DNA of 64,000 bases, from positions 1-64,000 of the forward strand of contig JAKVOM010000001.1 of NCBI GenBank assembly GCA_022482815.1. The letters are read 5' to 3'. Shown here piece by piece: positions 33,410-42,395 of this stretch (positions within the stretch are counted from its first letter, which is position 1; every line of letters starts with the position of its first letter). The notes beneath the pieces are model-generated. The model was not told the DNA's origin, made no database searches, and was given only the letters and a program-made list of their open reading frames with translations. The DNA comes from Acidaminococcus sp. (GTDB taxonomy: Bacteria > Bacillota > Negativicutes > Acidaminococcales > Acidaminococcaceae). The translations under genes were made by a program, and so were the position numbers.

Positions 33410-34060
33410 ATGAAGAATTTAACAGCTCCTGGCCCACATCAAGTGCGGCCGATAGTCCAAACGAATATAGGGAATCAGGTCATAAAGACATACAACATTC
33501 AGGACAGCAACGTTAACATCTATAATACGTGTCCACCTAACCAAGGGAATCCATATAGTGCAGCCCAAATGATTGCACTCAATAATTTCAGCAAAGAATA
33601 TTATCAGCTCCTCGTTACCTGTGAAACAGATGTCTTTGAAAATAATAACGCCACATTTCCCTTAGACCGTGCGTTAAGTCAAAGGTATGTTCCGGAAGAA
33701 ATATTAACCCGTTGTTCGTCTTTGTCAGAAGAAGGGATTGCCGAACTGAAGACCTTTCCGGCCATTGTCTGTATGGAAAACACAGGGTTCAATGGAATTA
33801 CAGATCCTAATCAAACCGCGATATTCGCATATATAACACGAGTAAAAATGGAAGGCTACCAAGTTAGAGTGGCGTTCCAGCCCATTGCACCATTCCATCA
33901 AAAAATACTTTGTGAACAGAAATATGCTATTTATTTCGACTTGAACATGAGTTGTGCCATTACGGATTTGAATCGCACTGCCTGGTCTATCCATAAAGTG
34001 AATCTTTTTGAAGCTTTCAATGAGTCTGGACTGGGATATCTCCCGCACCCTTCTATTTAA
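33410..34060 (+). CDS. component B of candidate three-part conflict system (unknown family)
   Basis: 216 residues from ATG 33410, which has AAGGAG nine bases upstream; an ATG at 33389 overlaps gene A but has no site. After about 17 residues comes QTNIGNQVIKTYNIQDSNV, almost the same as the C-terminal motif of protein A. The remainder is a mixed alpha/beta domain (AQMIALNNFSKEYYQLLVTC, ITRVKMEGYQVRVAFQPIAP, QKYAIYFDLN) of no family known to me. The shared motif suggests that A and B dock on one another or on the same partner through an intertwined beta element. Likely the middle or adaptor component. Confidence 0.7.
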   Translation: MKNLTAPGPHQVRPIVQTNIGNQVIKTYNIQDSNVNIYNTCPPNQGNPYSAAQMIALNNFSKEYYQLLVTCETDVFENNNATFPLDRALSQRYVPEEILTRCSSLSEEGIAELKTFPAIVCMENTGFNGITDPNQTAIFAYITRVKMEGYQVRVAFQPIAPFHQKILCEQKYAIYFDLNMSCAITDLNRTAWSIHKVNLFEAFNESGLGYLPHPSI

Positions 34061-34072
34061 AGGTGACTGTCT

Positions 34073-36424
34073 ATGAACAGAAAATATCCAAGCGAAATAA
34101 CAGAAATTAGAGTGGATGATGCAACCTTTAAAAATACAGGCACTGTCATCACCCCCACCTATATCAACTACTTTTTCGGAAACAACGGCACGGGAAAATC
34201 CACTATTGCCAAAGCAATCCAATCTGGAACTGGCATCAAGTATGCTCCAGGAAGATCTGCCACAGACTACCAGGTATTGGTTTTCAACCAAGAATATATC
34301 AATCGAAATATGCAGAACTTCCATAACCTTCCAGGTGTTTTTACGATGGCCGAGGAGAATGCAGAAATCCAGGACAAGATTGATGAGGCTGCAGAGCAGC
34401 TGGCTGATGCACAGGAAAAAGTATCAGATGCCACGGATGAAAAAGAAAAATTAATTAAAATAAAAAAAGAAATCTGTACAAAGTTCTACGATGAAATCTG
34501 GCGGCGGACTGGAAAACTGCGTAAAACATTTCCAGGCACACAGGCTGGATACCTCAAATCAAAGGCTAATTTAGCCGACAAAGTAAAACTGTGTTCACCC
34601 AGCGAATATGATTTGGATGATCTTAAACGGATGTATGATTCTGCCTACTCTTCTACAGCACAGAGCTATCCTCGCTTTAATACAATTAGCGATACTACTG
34701 TGCTTGACAGCATTGAAGGCAGCGAAATTCTATCTGTTGCAATTGTCAATTCCTCAGATACCCAACTTGCAAAATTTTGGAAGAAAATCGAGGCTTCCGA
34801 ATGGGTGCGTCAAGGCCATTCTGCATATCATGGCAAAACCGATGGGAAATGTCCTTTTTGTTCACAGCCTTTGCCTTCAGAATTTGAAAAATTCTTGACA
34901 GACAGTTTTGATGACCAATACGAGAAGAACCTTACAAAGCTATCAGCATTCCTTGAAGATTACAGAAACACAGCCAACGCTTTATTTATGCCTTTGTCAA
35001 AACTTCCAGAACCGCTATATCCTGTCCTTGATGAAAAACCCTACAAGGATAAACTGGAAGCCCTAAGAGGTATTATTTCTACAAACATAAACCGGATAAA
35101 AGAAAAAATAGCCGAACCTTCTAAATCTATTAAATTGGATAATACCGCACCACTACTACAAGAACTCCAAAAAATGATTACAGATTATAATAAACTAATT
35201 TCTGATAACAACATGGTAGTTGCTGATGCCCCTAAGAAAAAAGAAGAATGCAAAGAAAAAGTCTTTTCTTTCATGTCCTTCATAACAAATGAAACAATCA
35301 AGGCTTTCAACAAAAGTATCTCTGACATTAATAAACAGCTAAACAAGCAACAGGAAATCATTGATACTCAGACAGAGCAAGGTGCGGATATCAGAGAAGA
35401 AATCCGTGTTCTAAACAGCCAGACAAAAGAAACTGAGTCCGCAATGAACAACATAAACCTTATGCTGAAAGATGCCGGATTCCAGGGATTTAAAGTCTGT
35501 CCCCACTGGGAAGAAAGAAGAAATCCGGATGGTTCTGTAAAACGAGTAATTCCTTCGCCGATTCGTAACTATGCTGTAGTCCGTACCGATACCGAAACAG
35601 GAGAAGAAGAAATTGCACATGACCTTAGTGAAGGAGAAAAGAATTTCATCGCCTTCCTGTATTTCCAGCAAACTGTATTCGGGAGCACTGACGCAGACAG
35701 CGATTCTCTGCAAAAAATAGTTGTTATTGATGACCCCGTTTCCAGCATGGACAGTGGTACGCTTTTTATTGTAAGTGCTCAAATCCGTAAGATGATCCAT
35801 ATTTGCCGAAACAATGTTGACAACCGGCAACCGGCAGCAGATGGAAATTTCATCAAGCAGATTTTCATTCTTACCCATAATGCTTATTTCCATCGAGAGG
35901 TAAGTTACCTTTATGCCCGACAGTGGAACTTTGTATCTTTTTACCTGGTCCGCAAAATCAACAATAAATCTTCCGTCCAGTTGTTTGAAAAGCAGAACCC
36001 CGACTGCCCTACCAAAATGATGAATGTCAATCCCGTCAAGAACTCCTACGCTGCCCTTTGGGAATCTTATAAGGAAGTCCGGAGCGGTATCCCGTTAAAG
36101 AGCACCATCCGCAGGATTTTAGAATATTATTTCCTGCAATTATGCGGCTATGAAGGAGACGATTTGAGAAAACGTATCCTGGAAGACCATAAGAACAACT
36201 TTCTATATGACGAAAATGGCCATGAAACTCCAGAACGATACGAGATGGCTAAGGTCCTTCTGTCTTACATCATCTCCGATAATTCCAGCGTGAATGATGG
36301 AATCAACTACACGGACGATTTCCTCGATGAACAGCTTTACAGGGATACATTTAAAATGATTTTCAAATACATAAATCAGGAACAGCACTTCAATATGATG
36401 ATGGGTAACGAACAAGGAGAATAA
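34073..36424 (+). CDS. AAA_13/ABC-type ATPase of the candidate conflict system (RloC/PrrC-like motor)
   Basis: 783 residues. Walker A FFGNNGTGKSTIAKAI near residue 35, then VFNQEYINRNMQNFHNLPGV, coiled coil ~95-130, a CPFC pair at about 260 (as in zinc-hook proteins), a second coiled coil ~300-470, ABC signature DLSEGEKNFIAFLYF at ~517, Walker B KIVVIDDPVSSMDSG at ~545 and switch His in FILTHNAYFHREV at ~600. The C-terminal 170 residues are helical with no recognised HEPN anticodon-nuclease signature. All ATPase motifs are intact. AAA_13 motors act in several anti-phage systems. Confidence 0.85.
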   Translation: MNRKYPSEITEIRVDDATFKNTGTVITPTYINYFFGNNGTGKSTIAKAIQSGTGIKYAPGRSATDYQVLVFNQEYINRNMQNFHNLPGVFTMAEENAEIQDKIDEAAEQLADAQEKVSDATDEKEKLIKIKKEICTKFYDEIWRRTGKLRKTFPGTQAGYLKSKANLADKVKLCSPSEYDLDDLKRMYDSAYSSTAQSYPRFNTISDTTVLDSIEGSEILSVAIVNSSDTQLAKFWKKIEASEWVRQGHSAYHGKTDGKCPFCSQPLPSEFEKFLTDSFDDQYEKNLTKLSAFLEDYRNTANALFMPLSKLPEPLYPVLDEKPYKDKLEALRGIISTNINRIKEKIAEPSKSIKLDNTAPLLQELQKMITDYNKLISDNNMVVADAPKKKEECKEKVFSFMSFITNETIKAFNKSISDINKQLNKQQEIIDTQTEQGADIREEIRVLNSQTKETESAMNNINLMLKDAGFQGFKVCPHWEERRNPDGSVKRVIPSPIRNYAVVRTDTETGEEEIAHDLSEGEKNFIAFLYFQQTVFGSTDADSDSLQKIVVIDDPVSSMDSGTLFIVSAQIRKMIHICRNNVDNRQPAADGNFIKQIFILTHNAYFHREVSYLYARQWNFVSFYLVRKINNKSSVQLFEKQNPDCPTKMMNVNPVKNSYAALWESYKEVRSGIPLKSTIRRILEYYFLQLCGYEGDDLRKRILEDHKNNFLYDENGHETPERYEMAKVLLSYIISDNSSVNDGINYTDDFLDEQLYRDTFKMIFKYINQEQHFNMMMGNEQGE

Positions 36425-36428
36425 TGAA

Positions 36429-36632
36429 ATGCGTATCAGCTACAATAAACTATGGAAGTTGTTGATTGACAAAAATATGACCAAGATGGAATTAAAGGAA
36501 GCAGCCGGAGTAAGTTCCGCTTCGATTGCAAAGCTCGGCAAAGGTGCCAATATTACAACCGATGTCCTGCTTAAAATCTGCGAGGCCCTTCATTGCCGTG
36601 TAGAAGATATTATCGAAACGATCAATGATTAA
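36429..36632 (+). CDS. small Cro/CI-type HTH protein
   Basis: 67 residues, 4 bp after the ATPase stop with AAGGAG upstream. It is nearly only a helix-turn-helix: YNKLWKLLIDKNMTKMELKE, AAGVSSASIAKLGKGANIT, TDVLLKICEALHCRVEDI, typical of the YozG/HTH_26-type regulators. As last gene of the operon it probably represses the promoter at ~31.85 kb, perhaps via the TAAGGTTACT repeats. Confidence 0.85.
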   Translation: MRISYNKLWKLLIDKNMTKMELKEAAGVSSASIAKLGKGANITTDVLLKICEALHCRVEDIIETIND

Positions 36633-36634
36633 AA

Positions 36635-36679
36635 AAAGGACTCCATGTAAACTGATATAGTCTGCATGGAGTCCTTTTC
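36635..36679 (+). terminator. terminator of the four-gene conflict operon
   Basis: AAAGGACTCCATG (36635-36647) pairs with CATGGAGTCCTTT (36665-36677) as a 13-bp perfect stem with T-rich tail. It follows the HTH gene stop by a few bases and defines the end of the operon. Confidence 0.9.
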
Positions 36680-36800
36680 TCACATAAACCATGAACGATT
36701 ACCAAACTATTGAACGGTGGTCTTTTATCCTATCGTTCAGATGTTGTGCATTTATGACTTTAGAAAGAATATTCCTGAATACACAGATATTCTTTTTAGG

Positions 36801-36843
36801 GGAAAATAAAAAATGAGCCTTCGAAGGAAAATCCTTCAGAAGC
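36801..36843 (-). terminator. terminator downstream of the decayed R-M island
   Basis: GCTTCTGAAGGA and TCCTTCGAAGGC (minus strand, arms 36832-36843 and 36817-36828) form an imperfect stem followed by an AT-rich, T-containing stretch (CATTTTTTATTTT). It lies just after the broken Mod frame and stops minus-strand transcription toward the conflict operon. Confidence 0.65.
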
Positions 36844-36850
36844 CCATATA

Positions 36851-37309
36851 TCAAGCCGTTTTTACTGTTTGGGGTGCGGAAAATTTTTTTATCAATACGG
36901 AAAGGCTTATTTCAATGTAAATCATTTTCACTTTTCCAAGATATGTCTCCTGAAGAAGTTTCAAAGCATCCAGGTTATCCCCTTCAATATAGATATTTTC
37001 CGAATCAATACCGCCGGGAGTTCCATCTTTTCCCACCGATTTTTCTCGATTGAAGCGAAGCGTTTTAGCAATGGGCTGGTTTGCAAGAAGGATAGCTTTT
37101 TTCTTATCAGGCCACGTAAATTGATATCTTTCCTGTCCTTCATCCACTACCTGAGCATTAATCTCCTGCATCAGTACGGCCTTATTTATGGCCCTTACGA
37201 CATTACCATTATCATCAATCGTTTCAGTAACAGCATCTGGAAATAGCTCTGCCAATTTTTTGAAATTTTCTTTTGCCAAATCAGGCGTATGCATCTTAAG
37301 CTTTTCCAT
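36851..37309 (-). pseudogene. type III-like DNA methyltransferase (Mod), N-terminal remnant
   Basis: ATG 37307-37309 with GGAGGAAATT upstream. Residues 1-130 are a normal Mod N-terminus (MHTPDLAKENFKKLAELFPD, KKKAILLANQPIAKTLRFN, NIYIEGDNLDALKLLQETY, LGKVKMIYI). The catalytic DPPY motif should follow MIYID, but the sequence diverges after ATTGA at about 36.912 kb and soon stops. So the SAM/target half and the following restriction gene are deleted. The gene cannot make an active methylase. Confidence 0.88.
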
Positions 37310-37925
37310 TTTTAATTTCCTCCAGTTCCTTCTTATAGCCTTTCAGTCTTGTATAAAGTTCAAATTTTTTCTTTGGCTGTCGCTCTTTCCACGTAAGAGC
37401 TTCCATTTTTTTTATTTGTTCGTTCAGCACTTCAATCTGTTCCTGGCGTTTTAGTCTTTCTGCAATATTCATACTATCCGGAACTGCTTCTTCATTTATC
37501 AGAGCAACCTGCTCGACGAAGTGGTTCCAAATATCATCCAGTGAAAACCCTTCTACAGCTATTTTTACTTCTGATTCTTGTTTCCAATTTGTCTGATATA
37601 GTTTTCCCTGATACAGCGCACACTGTCTTTCGTCGTTATAAGAAAGAATAAATAACAGTTTATGCGGATTTTGTCTTGCAATGATTTCAAGCGTTTTTTT
37701 GTCATAGTTGTTCTTTTTCAGTTCAATCAGCATGACAATAATCTCTTTGATGTCAGACTCACGCTCAAGGTTTAAGTTTTCCTTAGTCAAAATGTATTCA
37801 ACATATAATCGACTGATATCAGAAACAAATTCATCCTTCAACTTCACTGGTAAAGACAAATGCTTGTAAAATGCCTCCTTCGGCATTTTCCTGTGAACAT
37901 AGGTAGTTTTGGGAAACTCAATCAT
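37296..37925 (-). CDS. DUF4391 domain protein
   Basis: 209 residues from ATG 37923-37925, in an ATGA overlap with the helicase gene. The start IEFPKTTYVHRKMPKEAFYK, central ARQNPHKLLFILSYNDERQC and C-terminal ERLKRQEQIEVLNEQIKKME match DUF4391, which is regularly found between a PLD/SNF2 helicase and a type III-like methyltransferase. Its role is unknown. Overlaps the Mod remnant by 14 bp. Confidence 0.88.
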   Translation of the reverse strand: MIEFPKTTYVHRKMPKEAFYKHLSLPVKLKDEFVSDISRLYVEYILTKENLNLERESDIKEIIVMLIELKKNNYDKKTLEIIARQNPHKLLFILSYNDERQCALYQGKLYQTNWKQESEVKIAVEGFSLDDIWNHFVEQVALINEEAVPDSMNIAERLKRQEQIEVLNEQIKKMEALTWKERQPKKKFELYTRLKGYKKELEEIKNGKA

Positions 37926-40900
37926 GACGTCACCACCATAAAACAAATCAGCTCAAAATCGCTAAGTCCTGAAATTTTTTCTGTTTGAAAAGTAGTCATT
38001 CCAGGTGAAAAGAAACTGTCAATATCTTCTTCGTTTTTCACATCGATAATTGACTCAATAGCATCTTCAAGGAGCCCTGAAATTTTGCGCATATCTTTGC
38101 CGTTTTTCGTCTTACGATTGAACAACCGGCAGATTGTTTCATCGGGAGCATCCTTCCCACGTGCCAAAACACGCATCACATCCAGTGTATCTTTTACCTG
38201 TAAATGATTTGTGATAATTTCTCCGTCCATTCCCACATAGACGAGATAAAAGGGATGGAGACGATTTTTGTGATCGATATTAATATTTTCATTGACATTT
38301 TTCAGGACAAAAATGACGCCTGGCTTTTCACCCCGAACTACCGCATGGATACCGAAAGGAACATGGTCAATATCCGGATGTGTCTTCATATACGCCAGCA
38401 AATCCATCCGAAAATCATTTAAACCGAGATCTACAATAGAAACTCCGCTGTTCATATCCTCCAAATCGACAACTTCTTCTTGAAGTTTTTTCAGTTGAGC
38501 CTTCCTGTATTCAAGGTCTCCTTTTTCTTCGGGATTAATCAGGTTATCATCACCTGTTGAGGTCATGACCGAAATTTTCATTCGTGTTTCAACGCGCGCT
38601 TTAAGATTGATATACTCATCAAGATCCAAATCAGGCCAGAAGTTAACGAGTTGAATCACACTGTTTTTACTTCCGATACGGTCAATACGGCCGAACCGCT
38701 GAATGATGCGGACAGGATTCCAATGAATATCATAATTGATGCAGTAGTCACAATCCTGCAGGTTTTGCCCTTCAGAAATACAGTCTGTTGCAATCAAAAT
38801 GTCAATATCATCATGATCATCCGGATAAATAAAATCACGCTCTTTTGAAATCGGAGAAAAAGAGGCGAGAACGTGATTCATCTCTGCTCTAAAGCCAGGG
38901 ATGGTAGTTTTCCCGTCTACAGATCCGGTAATTAATGCCGTATTCAACCCGAGGGTATCCTTAACTACTTTACTGATATTTTCATAAAGATACTCAGCAG
39001 TGTCAGCGAAAGCAGTAAAAATCAAGATCTTCTTGTTACTTGGATTAATGGGATTCACTTCTTTTTCCCTTATCACGCCAAGAAGCTGCGTCAGCTTGTA
39101 ATCATATTCCGGCGTGATGCCTTCTACCATGGAAATCAAACGTTTAAGGTTAGCAATATCCTCCTCTATATCTCGTTGCCATGAGATGAAATCCATATCA
39201 TTAAGATCAATCTGTATCTTTTTGCCTACTGCAAATAGCTCCGTGTTCTGATCATCGTCATCAAACTCTTCGCTTACGCTTGAAAGGTCCGTCATTTCAT
39301 CCAGACGAACATTTTTCCCTTGCCTAAACTGTTCAATGGTCTGATTCGTTTCGTCAAGATACTGATAAACCCTTTTAATTGTCAGGAGAAATGAGTGAAC
39401 GGAGCTTTCCATACGCTTGAGCAGGTTAATGCTCATCAGCCGCTGAATCCCTCGTTCACGGCCACGCTTCATGTTTTCTGATTCATCATGATCAAGATAT
39501 TTATGGAGCTTGCTAGGATGTATGAACTCGGTTGGTGTATAAATAGTCAGGTGCAGCAAGTTTAAAATATTGTAAATATCCTTGTAGTTTATTGCACTTT
39601 CTAAGGTCGTGAGTTTAGGTCTGAGTGAAATGGGTTTATTGCGCTTCGGAAAGGTTCCGATATCCGTTGTGTCGTAATATTTCTGAATATGTTTTCTGGA
39701 TCTTGCAATAGTAACGCTATCCAGCACTTCAAAGAAATCGTAATCAAGCTGAGACAAGAGATTTTGGGTAGTTCTCTCCTCTTCCGGCAGTTTAGCCCAG
39801 GCGTTATAGACTTTCTGTGCTTGCCGAAAAATCGTATCTATATCAGATTTAGTATTAAGCTTCTCGTTAAAAGAAGCCGCATCTCCTTCATAAGCCAATG
39901 CCAGTTGATTCCGCAAGTCGAAGAATCGATTATTTACCGGTGTCGCAGAAAGCATCAGCACCTTCGTCTTAACACCCGGTTTAATCACACGGTTCATAAG
40001 ACGCATATACCGGTTTTCTTTTTCACCGCCATGCGTATTTGTTCCGTTTCCATTCCGGAAATTATGAGATTCATCAATAACTACAAGGTCATAATTTCCC
40101 CAATTTATACGATCAATAGGAAGACCGATTACCGTTTTTCCTCTATTCCTGGATAAATCCGTGTGATATAAGACATCATAGCGAAAACGATCCCCGGCAA
40201 GAGAGTTATTTACCAAATTTCCGCGGTAAGTCATCCAATTTTCGGAGAGTTTCTTAGGGCAAAGTACGAGTACATTCTTGTTGCGGCCCTCATAGTATTT
40301 AATAACGGCCAGGGCAGTAAAAGTCTTGCCAAGGCCGACGCTGTCAGCAAGGATGCACCCATTATACTGTTCCAGTTTATTGATGATTCCCAGCGCAGCA
40401 TCTTTCTGGAAATTGTAAAGCTTATTCCAAATAATGCTGTCTTTGAAGCCTGTTGCCTCGTTAGGAAGAACATCTTCAGAGATATCCTCCAAAAACTCAC
40501 TGAAAATGTTATAGAGCGTCATGAAATAGATTAATTCTGGTGAATTTTCTTGATATACATTTGAAATCATACTGATGACTTCATTGGTGACATCAGTCAT
40601 CTTATCCTTATCATTCCAGATTTCATCAAAAGTATTCAAAAACTCTTTGCTGGCAGGATTCTCCATCCTCGTTACCATGTTGGTCATGTTGTTTCCACGT
40701 TCGCATCCAAGATCAATCGTAGTAAACGAGTTCATAGGCATGTAGGTATAGAGCTCATCTTGATCATCCACCAGCAAAAAGTTATTCATACCTTCCCGTG
40801 TATTGTTTGTTTTAAACTTGGCTTTTACCTTTATCCATTCAGCACATTCACGTGCAACAGCTTTTTGTTTCAGTTCGTTGCGCAAACGGATTTCGAATTG

Positions 40901-41155
40901 TGTGCCATATAGACTTTTTTCACGCTGCAGTCGGGAAATATAAAATTCTCTTCTTTCTTTTGGAGTTTTCTCAGCAACAAATGTAGGAGACGTAAAAATG
41001 AAACGGAATTCATCACAGGATTCCAGAGCATCCTTTAATGCTTGATAGGCGTAAATAGAAAAGCAGGCAGCGGCAATAGAAATTTTGCTGCCGGATTTGA
41101 TTTTTTTTAAAAGGTCATCTCGCACGACATTTGTAGTATTATTAAAGACTTCCAT
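37922..41155 (-). CDS. PLD-like/SNF2 helicase of a restriction-like defence island
   Basis: 1077 residues, GGAGTG upstream of ATG 41153-41155. Residues ~15-150 resemble a phospholipase-D-type domain (GSKISIAAACFSIYAYQALK) but I do not see a clear HKD. Helicase motifs are intact: ILADSVGLGKTFTAL (Walker A, ~270), DLVVIDESHNFRN (~355), KVLMLSATPVNNR, KILIFTAFADTAEYL, LIATDCISEGQNLQDCDYCI and RIIQRFGRIDRIGSKN. It likely translocates on DNA for a nuclease or methylase complex. Since Mod and Res are lost, the helicase may be orphaned or act alone. Confidence 0.9.
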   Translation of the reverse strand: MEVFNNTTNVVRDDLLKKIKSGSKISIAAACFSIYAYQALKDALESCDEFRFIFTSPTFVAEKTPKERREFYISRLQREKSLYGTQFEIRLRNELKQKAVARECAEWIKVKAKFKTNNTREGMNNFLLVDDQDELYTYMPMNSFTTIDLGCERGNNMTNMVTRMENPASKEFLNTFDEIWNDKDKMTDVTNEVISMISNVYQENSPELIYFMTLYNIFSEFLEDISEDVLPNEATGFKDSIIWNKLYNFQKDAALGIINKLEQYNGCILADSVGLGKTFTALAVIKYYEGRNKNVLVLCPKKLSENWMTYRGNLVNNSLAGDRFRYDVLYHTDLSRNRGKTVIGLPIDRINWGNYDLVVIDESHNFRNGNGTNTHGGEKENRYMRLMNRVIKPGVKTKVLMLSATPVNNRFFDLRNQLALAYEGDAASFNEKLNTKSDIDTIFRQAQKVYNAWAKLPEEERTTQNLLSQLDYDFFEVLDSVTIARSRKHIQKYYDTTDIGTFPKRNKPISLRPKLTTLESAINYKDIYNILNLLHLTIYTPTEFIHPSKLHKYLDHDESENMKRGRERGIQRLMSINLLKRMESSVHSFLLTIKRVYQYLDETNQTIEQFRQGKNVRLDEMTDLSSVSEEFDDDDQNTELFAVGKKIQIDLNDMDFISWQRDIEEDIANLKRLISMVEGITPEYDYKLTQLLGVIREKEVNPINPSNKKILIFTAFADTAEYLYENISKVVKDTLGLNTALITGSVDGKTTIPGFRAEMNHVLASFSPISKERDFIYPDDHDDIDILIATDCISEGQNLQDCDYCINYDIHWNPVRIIQRFGRIDRIGSKNSVIQLVNFWPDLDLDEYINLKARVETRMKISVMTSTGDDNLINPEEKGDLEYRKAQLKKLQEEVVDLEDMNSGVSIVDLGLNDFRMDLLAYMKTHPDIDHVPFGIHAVVRGEKPGVIFVLKNVNENINIDHKNRLHPFYLVYVGMDGEIITNHLQVKDTLDVMRVLARGKDAPDETICRLFNRKTKNGKDMRKISGLLEDAIESIIDVKNEEDIDSFFSPGMTTFQTEKISGLSDFELICFMVVTS

Positions 41156-41888
41156 GGATTTTACACTCCAATCGCATCATGGATTTTTAAAAAAATTCGA
41201 GAATCATTTTCACTATGCACAAAAGCTATCAAGCCTAGAACACGCCATGATAATACTCTTATATCATATCACAATATGCCTTGTTTCTGAGAAACAGATT
41301 TTTCCCAGGAGATATTTTTCAGACTAATCACTGGCAAATGAAACTGTTTCAATTTTGAAGCAGCATCAATATTTATTCTGAAATGAGGAGCAGCAAAACA
41401 ATCTCTCTGTACCTACTTCTGCGTCTGACTCAATCATCATTTTGTCATCGGTAGAATTTTACTTTTCTTATTTGATTATAGAAAATTCCAAGTATGAGAG
41501 CAAGGAAATCAAGTACAATAAATGATACATATAAGAGGCTCAGGTTTTTAATTAAAGTTGATTGCAGCGCCATGCTTCAGCTCTTTTCTTTCACTCCAAT
41601 TCTTATATAATCAGCTTAAATTCTTCTTATCCTTCTCAAGGATTTTAGGTATAAAAAAGGCATACGCTCCTATCGGAACGTATACCCTGACATCACACCT
41701 CGTTTTATTTTGTTTCTATTGGAATCTGCTGCAAGACAACCGCATATACGCAAAAGACCGGATTGAGGGCACGAAGTCGGAACTGAGCGCCAACGATTTG
41801 CAAGCGTGAGCGCCGCAAGAGTGGTCACAATCCGGTCTGACAATGCAGATGCCGCTGACTTCTGCGGAGTCCATCATAAACTTTCTTA
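41156..41888. other. gene-free AT-rich interval with two structured repeats
   Basis: No credible gene in ~730 bp. It contains a dispersed hairpin element (41657-41703, GGCATACG / CGTATACC with TCACACCT behind it) and a larger inverted repeat (AGACCGGATTG 41755-41765, CAATCCGGTCT 41833-41843). The left part should hold the promoter of the helicase operon, which I could not fix. Confidence 0.5.
41755..41843. repeat. inverted repeat enclosing a foldable 67-nt segment
   Basis: Arms AGACCGGATTG and CAATCCGGTCT are perfect complements (11 bp). The enclosed sequence has a second pair GAGCGCC / GTGAGCGCC-like segments. On the minus strand the right end is followed by TTTT. It may be a small RNA, a mobile palindromic element or a recombination site. 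Confidence 0.4.
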
Positions 41889-41932
41889 TAAAAAAACCGC
41901 TGCAAGCGAAAGAATCACTTGCAGCGGTTTTT
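41889..41932 (-). terminator. terminator of the YvrJ operon
   Basis: AAACCGCTGCAAG (41894-41906) and CTTGCAGCGGTTT (41918-41930) form a perfect 13-bp stem with a run of T on the minus strand, just beyond the YvrJ gene stop. Confidence 0.9.
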
Positions 41933-41934
41933 AG

Positions 41935-42087
41935 TTATGCTCTATGCATCAGAATATCTTTTAACGAGTCAATACTCAGCGTAAGCTGCTCCAGCTTATC
42001 TTCCATACGCACCAGCAAATACCAGCTGATCACCATAGGAAAACCGTACTGGGCCGCCTGGCCGAGCAAGACGGAAAAGTTATCCAT
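41935..42087 (-). CDS. YvrJ family small membrane-type protein
   Basis: 50 residues: MDNFSVLLGQAAQYGFPMVI then SWYLLVRMEDKLEQLTLSID and a short tail. The GFPMVISWYLLVRME core is the YvrJ signature, one hydrophobic segment followed by an amphipathic helix. It starts 3 bp after the DUF2922 stop. Function unknown; it always accompanies DUF2922/DUF1659 genes. Confidence 0.85.
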   Translation of the reverse strand: MDNFSVLLGQAAQYGFPMVISWYLLVRMEDKLEQLTLSIDSLKDILMHRA

Positions 42088-42089
42088 GA

Positions 42090-42308
42090 TTAGTCTTCCG
42101 CGTCGAAGACTACTTCAGTCTGGCGTACCTTTGCGCCTTTGATGGATGCCATGTCGACTCCATCGCCGCCGTAGAGGTTGAGGGCCAGGAGCTTCTTCAT
42201 GACCGGTTCTACCTTATCACGGGTCGGGTTCATGATCGGGTTGGTGATGCTGATGCTCTTCGTTTTGTTGTTCGTCAGTTTGAAAGTCAGTTCGAGAGTG
42301 TTGCTCAT
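42090..42308 (-). CDS. DUF2922 family protein
   Basis: 72 residues, AAGGAGGAATTACT upstream. LELTFKLTNNKTKSISITNP and MKKLLALNLYGGDGVDMASI match DUF2922, a small beta-type protein of unknown role. It is in one operon with DUF1659, YvrJ and an amidase. Confidence 0.85.
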   Translation of the reverse strand: MSNTLELTFKLTNNKTKSISITNPIMNPTRDKVEPVMKKLLALNLYGGDGVDMASIKGAKVRQTEVVFDAED

Positions 42309-42395
42309 TAGTAATTCCTCCTTATCAAGTTACAAAATGATGGGCTGGCTGCCGGAATCATACCGGCAGTCACTTACTGCAAAAAATGCAGGGGC

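Noticed and set aside
34073-36424. Naming the ATPase RloC or PrrC
   Set aside because: The motor and a CPFC pair are similar, but I cannot see the anticodon-nuclease HEPN signature in the C-terminal part, and the two partner proteins are not part of those systems.
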